The translations under genes and the position numbers were made by a program. The notes beneath the pieces were generated by a model. That model was not told the origin of the DNA. It made no database searches and saw only the letters and a list, made by a program, of their open reading frames with translations. Of a DNA stretch of 64,000 bases, positions 33,987-42,707 are shown piece after piece. Each line of letters starts with the position of its first letter. Within the stretch, counting starts at the first letter, position 1. Source of the DNA: Chloroflexota bacterium (lineage in GTDB: Bacteria; Chloroflexota; UBA11872); the NCBI GenBank assembly GCA_026708035.1, contig JAPOVQ010000006.1, forward strand, positions 187,554-251,553. Reading direction: 5' to 3'.

Positions 33987-36487
33987 GCCGGGCGAGCGTC
34001 CGCGCCATTGCGCGCCGCGCGTGCGACGAACGAGCCGATCTCATCGGCCAGCGTCTCCGCCAGGGCTTGCGTGCCGGCTTCGGCCAGAATGCGAAACGCC
34101 GGCTCGTCGACATCCGGAACGACGACCGCGCGCTCGCCGGGGGCGCCGATGACCACGCCGTCCAGCGGGCCCTCGTCGCGGCGCCGGCTGTGGCTGTTGA
34201 GGCGCCGCATGACGGCCCCGCGGCGCTCCCAGTCCACGCGAATCTCGCGACGGGCGACGGTGAATGCCGGCAGCGCCGCCACATAGGCGCTTACCGGCCG
34301 CTCCGCGCCGGCCAGCCCGGCCACGAGGCGGACGACCGTCGCCATGGGGTCGGGTCCGGCGTGCAGCGACGGGAAGCCGAAGGCGTCGCGGCCGTTGATG
34401 GTGAGCACGGCGTCGCGCTGCATCGCCGCGCGCATCATCGCGGCGGCGTTCGTGGGCGTGCGGTGGGGCGCAAACCCCAGATCCGCGGCGTGGTTGAACA
34501 CGCTATCCGGCACCGTGACCGGGAGCGCGACCGTGCCCGCAAGCCCGGCCTCGCGCAGCACCGCCACCACCAGACCGGCCGCCTCGAGCGCGTCCAGCGC
34601 CCGGCCGCGCTCGTCCGTGATCCAGACGCGGTTGCCATCCGCATCGATAAGGGCCCCGAACGCCGCCCCGACGGCCGGCACGATGCGCCCCAGACGGGCG
34701 CGCCGCGCCTCGATATCGGCGGGCGTGGGCAGGGACGCGCTGCTTGACGAGGCGTCGATGGCCGTCTCGCGCACCCCCAACCTCGCGAGCAGCGGCGGCA
34801 GAACTTCGCCGCAGGCGCCGCCCATGTAGTCCACGACCAGTCCCAGCGTCCGTTCGAGCGGTTGCGGAATCTCGCTCAGCAGCGCATCCCCGTAGTCGCT
34901 CGCCGGATCGGCCAAGGTGATCTCGGCAATCTCGGCGGCGCCGACGCGGCGAAAGTCCTCACGGCTGAAGGTGGTTTCGATCTTGCGCTCGTCGCTCGGG
35001 CGAATGTCGATGCCGCGCTCGTCCAAAAAACGAACGTCAATGGCATCCGGGTCATAGGGCGAGCGCCGAATGTGGATGCAGCCGGCGGCGTCGAATTGCT
35101 GGGTGGCGAAGCGCGCCACGGGAAACGGCATGGCGCCGATGTCGACGGTTCGGACACCGACCGAGGCCAGGCCGGCCATGAGCGCCCGCTTGAACATTCG
35201 CGCGGGCCGCGTCTCGTCGCGGTTGGCGGCCACGGTCGATCCGGGGGCCAGCGCCGAGCCCCAGGCAGACCCGAGCCGCGCCGCGAACTCCGGGGTGAGC
35301 TCGACATTGGCCAACCCGGCCACTCCGCCGTGCACGAAGATCGTGCGACGCGCCCGACTGCCGTGGACCAGATTGCGGTCAATCACCACACGGTCTTCCA
35401 CGAACTTTCGCGGCCAGACGCTGATGCCGGCCCGCACGTTGACTTCGGCCCCGAGCGTGGTCCCGTCGCCGACCACCGCGCCCTGCCCGACGGCAGCGGC
35501 TCGGCCGAGACGGCAGTGGCGCCCGATGACGCAACGATCGAGATTGGCGCCGACGCCGATGTAGGCGTTACTCAGCACGGTGGATTCGTGCACCTCGGCC
35601 CGCTCGTCCACCAGCGTGCGGTCGCCGACCATCGCGGGGCCGCGCACGAGGGCGCCGGCGCGAACCTCGGCCTCCCGGCCAACGTAGACCGCGCCCTCGA
35701 TCAGGGCCGAGGGATCCACGCGGGCCGTGGGGTCGATGGTGGGGCGCGTCGCGCTATAGCCGGGCGCGCTCGGAACCCGCACCCGGCCGCTGACCAGATC
35801 GGCATTGGCCTGCCGGTAGGCGTCCAGCATGCCGACGTCGGTCCAATACCCGTCGGCCACGTAGCCGTAGACGGCCTCGCCGCGCCGCAGCATGGCCGGG
35901 AATACGTCGAGGCTGAAATCCACCTCGCGCCCGGGCGGAATGTCGTCGAGCGCCGACGGATGCAGCGCGTAGATACCCGTGTTGACGGTGTCGCTGAGCA
36001 CCTCGCCCCAGGAGGGCTTTTCCTGGAATTGCCGCACCCGGCCGTCGTCGTCGGTGATGACCACGCCGTACTCGAGGGGATTCTCCACGCGATAGAGCAG
36101 CAAGGCAGCCTGCGCGGACCGCTCGGTGAAAAAGCTCGCGAAGGCGGAGAGATCGACATCGGTCAGCGCGTCGCCGGAGATCACCAGGAACGGCTCGTCC
36201 AGCACGTCGCGGGCAAGCGCGACGCTTCCGGCAGTCCCAAGCGGTCGGTCCTCGTGCGTGTAGGTGATGTTGACGCCGAGCTCCTCCCCGGTCCTGAAGT
36301 AGTCCTCGATGACCGACCCGAGGTAGTGGAGCGAGATGACGATGTCGGTGATGCCGTGATGCTTGAGCAGGCGCAGGATGTGCTCAATGGCCGGGGCGTG
36401 GCCCAGGGTGATCATGGGCTTGGGCCGCTCGAGGGTGAGCGGTCGAAGGCGGGAGCCTTCGCCGCCGGCCATGACCACCGCTTTCAT
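33983..36487 (-). CDS. Mannose-1-phosphate guanylyltransferase fused to a phosphomutase-like domain
   Basis: An 834-residue three-part protein. Residues 1-230 are a nucleotidyltransferase ([27 protein letters not shown]) that makes GDP-mannose or another NDP-sugar. Residues about 250-375 are a left-handed beta-helix of hexapeptide repeats. The remainder matches phosphomannomutase/phosphoglucomutase domains. The mutase part lacks the phospho-serine loop (TASHNP): at that place it reads [15 protein letters not shown], and the DGDADR metal loop reads DADGNR. It is therefore probably not a mutase but regulatory or structural, as in other fusions of this type. A separate intact mutase lies at 49472-50896. 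Confidence 0.9.
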   Translation of the reverse strand: MKAVVMAGGEGSRLRPLTLERPKPMITLGHAPAIEHILRLLKHHGITDIVISLHYLGSVIEDYFRTGEELGVNITYTHEDRPLGTAGSVALARDVLDEPFLVISGDALTDVDLSAFASFFTERSAQAALLLYRVENPLEYGVVITDDDGRVRQFQEKPSWGEVLSDTVNTGIYALHPSALDDIPPGREVDFSLDVFPAMLRRGEAVYGYVADGYWTDVGMLDAYRQANADLVSGRVRVPSAPGYSATRPTIDPTARVDPSALIEGAVYVGREAEVRAGALVRGPAMVGDRTLVDERAEVHESTVLSNAYIGVGANLDRCVIGRHCRLGRAAAVGQGAVVGDGTTLGAEVNVRAGISVWPRKFVEDRVVIDRNLVHGSRARRTIFVHGGVAGLANVELTPEFAARLGSAWGSALAPGSTVAANRDETRPARMFKRALMAGLASVGVRTVDIGAMPFPVARFATQQFDAAGCIHIRRSPYDPDAIDVRFLDERGIDIRPSDERKIETTFSREDFRRVGAAEIAEITLADPASDYGDALLSEIPQPLERTLGLVVDYMGGACGEVLPPLLARLGVRETAIDASSSSASLPTPADIEARRARLGRIVPAVGAAFGALIDADGNRVWITDERGRALDALEAAGLVVAVLREAGLAGTVALPVTVPDSVFNHAADLGFAPHRTPTNAAAMMRAAMQRDAVLTINGRDAFGFPSLHAGPDPMATVVRLVAGLAGAERPVSAYVAALPAFTVARREIRVDWERRGAVMRRLNSHSRRRDEGPLDGVVIGAPGERAVVVPDVDEPAFRILAEAGTQALAETLADEIGSFVARAARNGADARPA

Positions 36488-36624
36488 GCGGGATCACGCG
36501 CTGCACGATGGGACTGGAGTTCCAGCATGCGGGACCCGATGGCGCGGACCTTCATCCGAGTCTAGCGACTGCGAGCGTCGGCGCTCGCGGTAATTCCCAC
36601 CAAAGCCGTCGACAAGGACCGGCG

Positions 36625-37509
36625 TTAGCCGGCGTCCGCCACAGCCTCATGGTCGTCGTGCCGGGCGGCCGCCAACTCCGCATAGATCTGGGTCGTGGCC
36701 AGACTGGCGTGCCCGAGCATCCGCTGGACCTGCCGCACGTTGCCGTCCGCCCGCAGCCGATGCTCGGCAAACGAATGCCGCAGCGTGTGGGGCGTGATGT
36801 GGGCCTTGATTCCAGCACGCCGGGCATACGTCTTGACGATGAGCCAGAAGCCCTGGCGCGTGAGCCGGGCGCCGCGGTGATTGAGAAAGAGCGCCGGTTC
36901 GTCGGCGCTGGGCTTGAGTCTGGCGCGGCCGGCCGCGAGATAGTCCTCGACCGCAGCCAGGGCGCGGCCGCGGAGCGGCACGCGGCGTTCGCCGGCGCCG
37001 TTGCGCGCCAGGGTGATCGTTTCCTCGGCCTGGTCCACGTCGGCAAGGTCGAGCGCCGCCAGCTCGGAGACGCGCATGCCGGTGGCGTACAGCGCCTCGA
37101 GCATGGCGCGGTCGCGCAGGTTGTCCGGTTCACGGCCGCGGGCCGCTTCTTGCAGCACACGCTCGACCTGAGCCCGGCTGAGCGTCTGCGGCAGGCGCTT
37201 CTTGACCCGCGCCCCATCGAGTCCCGCCGTGGGATCACTGCTCACCACGCCCGAGCTCAGCAGATAGCGGTACAGGGATTTGAGCGCCGCCAGCTTGCGC
37301 GCCTGCGATGAGGGTTCGTATTCGCGTTGCACCAACTCGTTCATAAACTGGCGCACGAACGCCGGAGGGACGCTCCACGAGCCGCGCTCGGCGCGAGCCA
37401 TGTACTCGCGAAACTGGTTGAGATCGCTGCGATACGCGGACAGCGTGTTCGCCGACAGCCCACGCTCGATGCGCAGGTGTTCGACGAAGTCCTCGATCGT
37501 GGCGTCCAT
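36625..37509 (-). CDS. Tyrosine recombinase of the XerC/XerD type
   Basis: A 294-residue site-specific recombinase with an N-terminal SAM-like DNA-binding domain (to about 95) and a C-terminal catalytic domain. Visible catalytic residues are Arg146 (ATGMRVSEL), His241 and Arg244 (HTLRH), His267 (LGHAS) and nucleophile Tyr276 (QIYAEL). The beta-hairpin lysine of XerD (GKGNKER) aligns with Gly173 here (RNGAGERR), which is unusual. The start is ATG 37509, giving the usual Xer length; the frame extends to 37626 but without support. It could be the chromosome-dimer recombinase. A XerD-half-site-like sequence lies about 100 bases upstream. Confidence 0.88.
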   Translation of the reverse strand: MDATIEDFVEHLRIERGLSANTLSAYRSDLNQFREYMARAERGSWSVPPAFVRQFMNELVQREYEPSSQARKLAALKSLYRYLLSSGVVSSDPTAGLDGARVKKRLPQTLSRAQVERVLQEAARGREPDNLRDRAMLEALYATGMRVSELAALDLADVDQAEETITLARNGAGERRVPLRGRALAAVEDYLAAGRARLKPSADEPALFLNHRGARLTRQGFWLIVKTYARRAGIKAHITPHTLRHSFAEHRLRADGNVRQVQRMLGHASLATTQIYAELAAARHDDHEAVADAG

Positions 37510-37597
37510 CGCACCGCTTTCAGCAAAATGGGGGCATCTCGAGGCGGTGGTCCGAGGGCCCGCGATCGCCCCGCCGCAGGCTATCCCCCACGGGGAT

Positions 37598-37613
37598 ATT
37601 ATGTTAACACAAT
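37598..37613. promoter_or_regulatory. Near-palindrome ATTATGTTAACACAAT, XerD-box-like
   Basis: A conspicuous A/T-rich 16-mer in a GC-rich setting, in the gap between the divergent recombinase and larA-like genes. It is symmetrical around GTTAAC at all but one pair. TTATGTTAA matches the right arm of the E. coli dif site. The matching left arm, six bases further off, is not seen on either side. It may be a recombinase site, an operator or a promoter element; a TACAAT -10-like hexamer for the forward gene is at 37642-37647. Confidence 0.4.
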
Positions 37614-37674
37614 CGCGAATGGGCATCGGTCAAGCGGTGCTTACAATCTCCCGACATTTGGCGGAGGATCGACA

Positions 37675-38934
37675 GTGCGCGTGACCCTGGCCTACGGAAC
37701 CACCGGCTTGCCGGTGGACTTTGGGCGCCCGGTTGACGTGATCGAGCCAACGGGCGGTGAACCGCTGGAAGACTCGCGCGAGTCGCTGCGTACGGCGCTG
37801 CGCCACCCGATCGAATCCCGTCCGCTGCGTGAGCTCGCGGCGCCGGGCGATCAGGTCGTGATCGTCATGTGCGACGTCACCCGCCCCGCGCCCAACCGCG
37901 CCATGGTCCGGGCGCTGCTGCACGAGCTGGCGCACGTGCCGCCGGATCGGATCACGCTGCTAATCGCCACGGGCCTGCACCGGCCGTGCACGCCCGCGGA
38001 GATCGAAGGCATGCTCGGGGCCGATATCGCGTCGGCCTATGCGGTCCGCAATCACGACGCAGAGGCCGAGGACTCATGCCGATCAATCGGGCGCACGTCG
38101 TCGGGACGCCCGGTGGCGATCAATCGCGCCTATCTGGACGCGGACGTGCGCATCACGGCGGGGCTCATCGAGCCGCATTTCTTCGCCGGGTTCAGCGGCG
38201 GCGCCAAGCTGGTGCTGCCGGGCGTGGCCGCCGCCAAAAGCATCATGAGCAACCACGACGCCACGCTCATCGGCGACCCGATGGCGCGCTGGGGCCAACT
38301 GGCCGGCAACCCCATCCATCGCGAGCAGCGCGAGGCAGCACGCCTGGCCGGGTGCGAGTTCGCGCTCAACGTGACGGTCAATCCGGCGCGTCAAATCACC
38401 GGCATCTACGCGGGGGCGTTGGAACCGGCGCACGATGCCGGGTGCCAGGCGCTGGCCCGCGAAGTGATGCGCGGCGTGGATGAGCCCTACGACGTGGTGG
38501 TGACCACGAATAGCGGGTTTCCGCTCGACCTCAACCTGTATCAGGCGGTCAAGGGCATGGACGCGGGCGCCCAGGTGGTGCGCGACGGCGGCCACGTGGT
38601 GTGCGCGGCGGAGTGCCGGGAGGGGGCCGGCCACGGAGCGTTCGTGCACATGCTGCGTGACCACGAGTCTCCGTCCGACATGCTGGCGAGCATCGTGGCG
38701 CCGGGGCATCACCAAGTGGACCAGTGGCAGAACCAGATCTTCGCGCGCGTCTTGGACCGGGCCACGGTGCACCTGCACGCCGAAGGCCTGGACGATGCGG
38801 CGGTGCGCGAGGCGTTCTGCGAGCCGTGCCCAGACATCGCCGAGCGAGTGGAAGAGCTGGCCGGCGGCGAGGGCCGGGTGTGCGTGCTGCCACGAGGACC
38901 GGAAACGATCCCCTACGTGGAGACCAGTCGCTAA
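37675..38934 (+). CDS. larA: LarA-family nickel-dependent lactate racemase-like protein
   Basis: A 419-residue LarA (DUF2088) protein that racemises or epimerises a 2-hydroxy acid using the nickel-pincer nucleotide cofactor. Residues known from Lactobacillus plantarum LarA are all present with a constant offset of six: His102, His168, Lys178 (cofactor attachment) and His194 (Ni ligand). GTG at 37675 is the start, with GGAGG seven bases before it. The cofactor genes larB, larC and larE are not in the window. Many environmental LarA homologues act on sugar acids or other hydroxy acids, so lactate is only one option. The last codons and stop lie in a repeat that recurs at 39743. Confidence 0.88.
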   Translation: MRVTLAYGTTGLPVDFGRPVDVIEPTGGEPLEDSRESLRTALRHPIESRPLRELAAPGDQVVIVMCDVTRPAPNRAMVRALLHELAHVPPDRITLLIATGLHRPCTPAEIEGMLGADIASAYAVRNHDAEAEDSCRSIGRTSSGRPVAINRAYLDADVRITAGLIEPHFFAGFSGGAKLVLPGVAAAKSIMSNHDATLIGDPMARWGQLAGNPIHREQREAARLAGCEFALNVTVNPARQITGIYAGALEPAHDAGCQALAREVMRGVDEPYDVVVTTNSGFPLDLNLYQAVKGMDAGAQVVRDGGHVVCAAECREGAGHGAFVHMLRDHESPSDMLASIVAPGHHQVDQWQNQIFARVLDRATVHLHAEGLDDAAVREAFCEPCPDIAERVEELAGGEGRVCVLPRGPETIPYVETSR

Positions 38935-39032
38935 CCCCTCCGTCATTCCGGCGGAGGCCGGAATCCAGTCCGGTCGAATCTAGAGGCGCGACGGATGCTT
39001 GGCGTCGGGCGGGTCTGAGACCCGCCCCTACC
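38921..39032. repeat. 112-base direct repeat, upstream copy (covers larA stop)
   Basis: Nearly identical (about 107 of 112 bases) to 39743-39854 in the same orientation. It is a composite of the CATTCCGG...CCGGAATCC hairpin and the GCGGGTCTGAGACCCGC hairpin. It begins within the last codons of the larA-like gene, including its TAA. The two copies bracket the CoA-binding protein gene. Confidence 0.9.
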
Positions 39033-39068
39033 CGATTCTGCGAAGGGCGTCTCGACGGCGGAGACCGG

Positions 39069-39107
39069 TTCCCTCTCCCTCTTGATGGGAGAGGGTTAGG
39101 GTGAGGG
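39069..39107. repeat. Dispersed CCCTCTCCC...GGGAGAGGG repeat, reverse orientation
   Basis: A copy of the TCACCCTAACCCTCTCCC family, here read as its complement, downstream of the CoA-binding protein gene. Its stem could help terminate that gene. Confidence 0.75.
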
Positions 39108-39177
39108 TGATCCGGGGCGTGGCACGTCGATCACCTTTTCGATGGTCTCTACGCGGAGGCGGCCCGAACCGCCGGCT

Positions 39178-39594
39178 TCAGCGCCGGCGCAGCAGCCGCT
39201 GGAACTCGACGCGCAAGCAGCGGTCCTGCACGGCCTTCAAGCCTCCGGCCTCGGCAATCGCCATCGCCTCGTCATTGCGAATGCCCTGCTGGAGCCAGAG
39301 CGCGCCGGCCCCAATCTCGACCGCCGCCCGCGCAATGTCCGCACAGTATTCGGGCCGCCGGAACACATTCACCATGTCCACCGGACCGTCGATCTGCCCG
39401 AGGTCCGCGACCGCATCCGCCCCGAGCACGACGGTTTCGTTGGGATTGACGGGCACGATGTCGAAGCCTCTGGCCTTGAGGAACAGCGCCACGCCGTTGC
39501 TCGGGCGCGCGGAATTGCTGGAAAGTCCGACGACGGCGATGCGGTGGCTGTGCTCGATGACTTCGCGCAGGTCGTCGTCACTGGTGACGGGCAT
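39178..39594 (-). CDS. CoA-binding domain protein (YccU-like)
   Basis: A 138-residue single Rossmann-like CoA-binding domain. IAVVGLSSNSARPSNGVA (residues about 20-37) is the nucleotide loop, VNPNE, VNVFRRPE and LWLQQGIRNDEA are further family blocks, and it ends DRCLRVEFQRLL. Such small proteins bind CoA or acyl-CoA and are thought to be regulators; none has a firm enzymatic role. The ATG at 39594 has GAGGT seven bases upstream; a longer frame to 39645 is rejected. The gene is bracketed by two 112-base direct repeats. Confidence 0.9.
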   Translation of the reverse strand: MPVTSDDDLREVIEHSHRIAVVGLSSNSARPSNGVALFLKARGFDIVPVNPNETVVLGADAVADLGQIDGPVDMVNVFRRPEYCADIARAAVEIGAGALWLQQGIRNDEAMAIAEAGGLKAVQDRCLRVEFQRLLRRR

Positions 39595-39742
39595 GCGTGG
39601 GACCTCGATTCCCCAGCGACGACCGGCGCCGCCGTCTGTCAACAACTACGAAGCCTGCACCCATCTGGTTCCCGGGCGCCACACACGCGCCGGACGCTCT
39701 CCATCTCTCGGTTGACACGCGGGGATGGATTCCCGCCTTCCC

Positions 39743-39854
39743 AGACTAGTCGGTAACCCCTCCGTCATTCCGGCGGAAGCCGGAATCCAGTCCGGTCGAA
39801 TCTGGAGGTGCGACGGATGCTTGGCGTCGGGCGGGTCTGAGACCCGCCCCTACC
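39743..39854. repeat. 112-base direct repeat, downstream copy
   Basis: Second copy of the unit at 38921-39032, in the same direction, with about five differences. It retains the sequence corresponding to the last codons and stop of the larA-like gene although no gene ends here. Confidence 0.9.
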
Positions 39855-39983
39855 GGACTTTGCAACAGCCTCCCTTCGCGGGGACGACCAAAGACTAACC
39901 CGGCACTCGCCTCATATGGGTGCGAGGGTCAAGGGGTAGACTGCGAGCGGCGCGGCGCGCGCACCCGACGAGAGGTTGTCCCC

Positions 39984-40181
39984 GTGGCTGACGAGCCCCA
40001 CGAGCACATCTTCCAAGAGATCTACCAGAGCGATACGGTCGCGATCTCCGAGGAGACGACCCACCAGACGATCACCGTGGAGCTGTTCGACCGCGGCGTC
40101 GTCATCCACATGGAACGCGACGAAGCGCTCGAGTTGGCGCGGGCGTTCACGGCCGCCAGCCGCTATCTCGACGAGACTTAA
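39984..40181 (+). CDS. Small conserved-looking protein, 65 residues
   Basis: A short acidic protein from a GTG at 39984 with GAGAGG upstream. Its composition (Thr/Ile/Val strands such as TVAISEETTHQTITVELFDRG, then a helix MERDEALELARAF) looks like a small strand-helix fold and not like a shadow frame. No family recognised. It lies upstream of groES on the same strand but with a separate promoter between them. Confidence 0.6.
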   Translation: MADEPHEHIFQEIYQSDTVAISEETTHQTITVELFDRGVVIHMERDEALELARAFTAASRYLDET

Positions 40182-40223
40182 CGCCGGGTTGGGGGGCGGG
40201 AGCGCGAATTCCACGCTTGCCCA

Positions 40224-40252
40224 TTGAGCCAGCCACGGGTCTTGGATAGAAT
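40224..40252 (+). promoter_or_regulatory. Sigma-70-like promoter for groES
   Basis: TTGAGC (40224-40229), 17 bases, then TAGAAT (40247-40252), about 95 bases before the groES ATG. The -10 box matches the consensus at five of six positions. Overlapping its end is TTGGCACTC, one half of a CIRCE element (HrcA operator), but the matching second half is absent. Confidence 0.55.
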
Positions 40253-40346
40253 TGGCACTCGCCCGGTTCGGCGACCACCCAACCAAGCACGCGCGTTCGC
40301 GCGACGCCGTCCCGGAAAGTCAGCGTGTTGTACGGAGGAGATCTGA

Positions 40347-40649
40347 ATGTCTGAAGTGGCGACGAAGGTCCGCCCGATGGGTGACCGCATCCTCATCCGA
40401 ACCGTGAGCCGTGAGGAAACGACCAAGAGCGGGCTGGTGCTGCCGGATACCGCTAAAGAGAAGCCCATGGAGGGCGAGGTGATCGCGGTCGGCCGCGGCC
40501 GGACGACGGACGACGGCAACGTGATCGAAGTGGACGTGAAGGAAGGCGACCGGGTGCTGTTCGCCAAGTACTCGGGCACCGAAGTTCGAATCGATGACTC
40601 AGACCTTCTCATCATTGCGGAGCGCGACCTGCTGGCGGTCCTCAGCTAG
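40347..40649 (+). CDS. groES: Co-chaperonin GroES (Cpn10)
   Basis: A 100-residue GroES, the heptameric lid of the GroEL folding chamber. PMGDRILIR near the N-terminus, the mobile loop EETTKSGLVLPDTAKEKP (residues 23-40) with the Gly-Leu-Val-Leu contact to GroEL, and the GDRVLFAKYSGTEV block are all standard. GGAGGAGA precedes the ATG. The groEL frame follows with its ribosome site 14 bases after the groES stop. Confidence 0.97.
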   Translation: MSEVATKVRPMGDRILIRTVSREETTKSGLVLPDTAKEKPMEGEVIAVGRGRTTDDGNVIEVDVKEGDRVLFAKYSGTEVRIDDSDLLIIAERDLLAVLS

Positions 40650-40738
40650 CCCGCCGTTCCGCGGAGGCCGCAGCGGTCGCTTCCCCTAGCACCGCGCGGC
40701 CGAAGCTCGTTCGCTTTGGCGCGCCCGCTCGCGAGGCA

Positions 40739-42331
40739 TTGCGAGCGGGCGTAGACCTTGCCGCCAATCTCATCGGGGCCACGCTCGGGCCGGGCGGGCG
40801 CAACGTGGCCTACGCGCGCAGCATGGGCGCCCCACGGTTGACCAACGACGGGGCCACCATCGCGAACGAGCTGGAAGAGGTGCGCGATCCGGTCCTGGAT
40901 CTCGGCCTGCAACTCATGCGGCGCGCGGCGCAGACCGCCGACGATGCCGGGGGCGACGGCACCACGACCGCGGTGGTGCTGGCCCAGGCCATCGTCCATC
41001 GAGGTCTCTACAACATAGCGGCCGGCGCCAACGGCATGCGCCTGCGCGAGGGGCTGGAGCGCGGATTCGCGGCGGCGGCGGCGGCGCTGCGGGACCTTGC
41101 ACGCCCGGCGGAGTCGACCGAGCAGCTGCGGCACGTGGCGACGGTGTCGTCGGAAGACCCGCCCATGGGACGTCTGATCGCGGACATGGCCACGGCGGTC
41201 GGTCCGGACGGACTGATCCTGGCCGACTATCACCGCGGCACCAAGCGCCTCGAGGCGCGCTACATCGACGGCATGCAGATCGACCGCGGCTGGCTCTCGC
41301 CGCTCTTCAACGAAGGGGCCAATCGCATCCAGGTGACGCTGGAACAGCCGTACGTGCTCCTGACGGATCGCGACCTGGACCATGAGCGCGACCTGGTGCC
41401 GGTGCTCGACCAGGTGCGCGCCAGCGGACCGGCGACGATCCTGGTCGTGGCCCGGAACGTGCGGGACCGCGCGCTGCACCTGCTGCTGCAAAACCGCGCC
41501 CAGGGACGGCTCAACGTCATCGCCGTCAAGGCCCCCTCGTTCGGCACGGAGATGCTCGAGATGCTGGAAGACCTGGCGGCCCTGACCGGCGCCACCGTCG
41601 TTTCGGAAGGCGTGGGCGCGACCTGGGACGACGTGCCGCTGGAATGGCTGGGCCGCTGTCGTCGCGCCGTGGTGAATCGGACGACCACGGTGATCCTGGA
41701 AGGCGAGGGGCGCGAGCCCGAGATCCGGGACCGGCAACGGCAAATCCGGGCGCAGGTCGCGCAAGCGCTCACCGACGTGGACCGGCGGCGGCTCGAGCGC
41801 CGCGTCGCGCGCTTGGGCGAAGCGGTGGGCATGATGCTGGTCGGCGGCATCACCGAGCAGGAACGCCGGGCGCGCAAGGACAAGGCCGACGATGCCGTGG
41901 CCGCGGTGCGCCGCGCCCGGGAGTCCGGGGTGGTGCCCGGCGGCGGCGCGGCCTATCTGCGCGCGCAGGACGCGGTCGCCCGCGCGGCCGAGGCGCTCAC
42001 CGGGGACGCCGCCACCGGCGCGCGCACCCTGCACGACGCGCTGGAAGCCCCGATCCGGCGGATCGCCAGAAACGCCGGGGAGCGGCCGTCCGTGGTCCTG
42101 GACCGCGTGCGGCGGATGGAGCCGTGGGGCACCTGGGACGCGCTGCGGCGCGACTACGTCGACGCCTATGCTGGCGGCCTCCTCGATCCGCTGGCGACGA
42201 AGCTCTCCTCGCTGCAAGCCGCGGTCAGCGTGGGCCAAATGGTGCTCACCACCGACGCCATCGTCTGCGAAAAGCGATCGGTGCCGGTCCCGCGAGCTCC
42301 CCGCGCCGCCGCCACGCGCGGGCCGTTCTAA
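40739..42331 (+). CDS. groEL: Divergent chaperonin GroEL (Cpn60); true start upstream and non-canonical
   Basis: A 530-residue GroEL from the first usable start, TTG 40739. It has LGPGGRNV and the ATPase loop GDGTTT with Asp73. It has a typical apical domain (GMQIDRGWLSPLF) and the late VVPGGGAAYLRA and LLDPLATK blocks. The Gly/Met-rich tail is missing. Homology continues at least 13 residues upstream of the TTG (KLVRFGAPAREALRAGVD matches the GroEL N-terminus), but no ATG, GTG or TTG exists there back to the in-frame TGA at 40595. GGAGG at 40663-40667 stands eight bases before a GTC at 40676, a likely mutated or unusual start. Many positions differ from ordinary GroEL, so this may be a specialised second chaperonin. 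Confidence 0.85.
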   Translation: MRAGVDLAANLIGATLGPGGRNVAYARSMGAPRLTNDGATIANELEEVRDPVLDLGLQLMRRAAQTADDAGGDGTTTAVVLAQAIVHRGLYNIAAGANGMRLREGLERGFAAAAAALRDLARPAESTEQLRHVATVSSEDPPMGRLIADMATAVGPDGLILADYHRGTKRLEARYIDGMQIDRGWLSPLFNEGANRIQVTLEQPYVLLTDRDLDHERDLVPVLDQVRASGPATILVVARNVRDRALHLLLQNRAQGRLNVIAVKAPSFGTEMLEMLEDLAALTGATVVSEGVGATWDDVPLEWLGRCRRAVVNRTTTVILEGEGREPEIRDRQRQIRAQVAQALTDVDRRRLERRVARLGEAVGMMLVGGITEQERRARKDKADDAVAAVRRARESGVVPGGGAAYLRAQDAVARAAEALTGDAATGARTLHDALEAPIRRIARNAGERPSVVLDRVRRMEPWGTWDALRRDYVDAYAGGLLDPLATKLSSLQAAVSVGQMVLTTDAIVCEKRSVPVPRAPRAAATRGPF

Positions 42332-42344
42332 GGCAGCTCAGACA

Positions 42345-42577
42345 GAATTCCAGCAGAGGCCGGAATCCAGTCCAGGCGAATCTCGCACCAGGAAAGTGAC
42401 TCTGGACCCCGGCCTTCGCCGGGGTGAGGGACGGGACGCGGGTATGGCGGGGAACCCCTCACCCCGACCCTCTCCCCAAGGGAGAGGGCGCCGGACTCGA
42501 ACGGAGAGAGCAATGGAGAGCCGTCGACCGGGCGTTTTCCCCCTCACCCCAGCACTCGCCCTCCAGGGGAGAGGGAG
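42345..42577. repeat. Cluster of dispersed palindromic repeats
   Basis: The 376-base gap after groEL contains no gene but four repeat copies: two of the CCGGAATCC / CCCCGGCCTTCGCCGGGG type (42350-42372 and 42402-42425) and two of the CCTCACCCC...CTCTCCCC...GGGGAGAGGG type (about 42455-42497 and 42539-42577). Confidence 0.85.
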
Positions 42578-42707
42578 TTTGCCCGCCCGTGTGCCACGAT
42601 GACGCCGCGCGCCGTGCTTTCACCTGAGGCGACCCCAACTGCCGGAACCATTTGACTTCGAGCCGTCGCTGAGCGCCGCCGGGCGGCGGCGTGGGCGCGG
42701 CAGCGCG

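Noticed and set aside
37570-37620. A complete dif site
   Set aside because: Only a right-arm-like TTATGTTAA is found; the expected left arm at the proper distance does not match on either strand.
40252-40278. A CIRCE (HrcA) operator before groES
   Set aside because: The left half TTGGCACTC fits well, but the right half nine bases later matches GAGTGCTAA at only about three of nine positions.
40646-42238. A 530-codon reverse-strand frame opposite groEL
   Set aside because: Antisense to an evident GroEL; no family signature and shadow-like composition.
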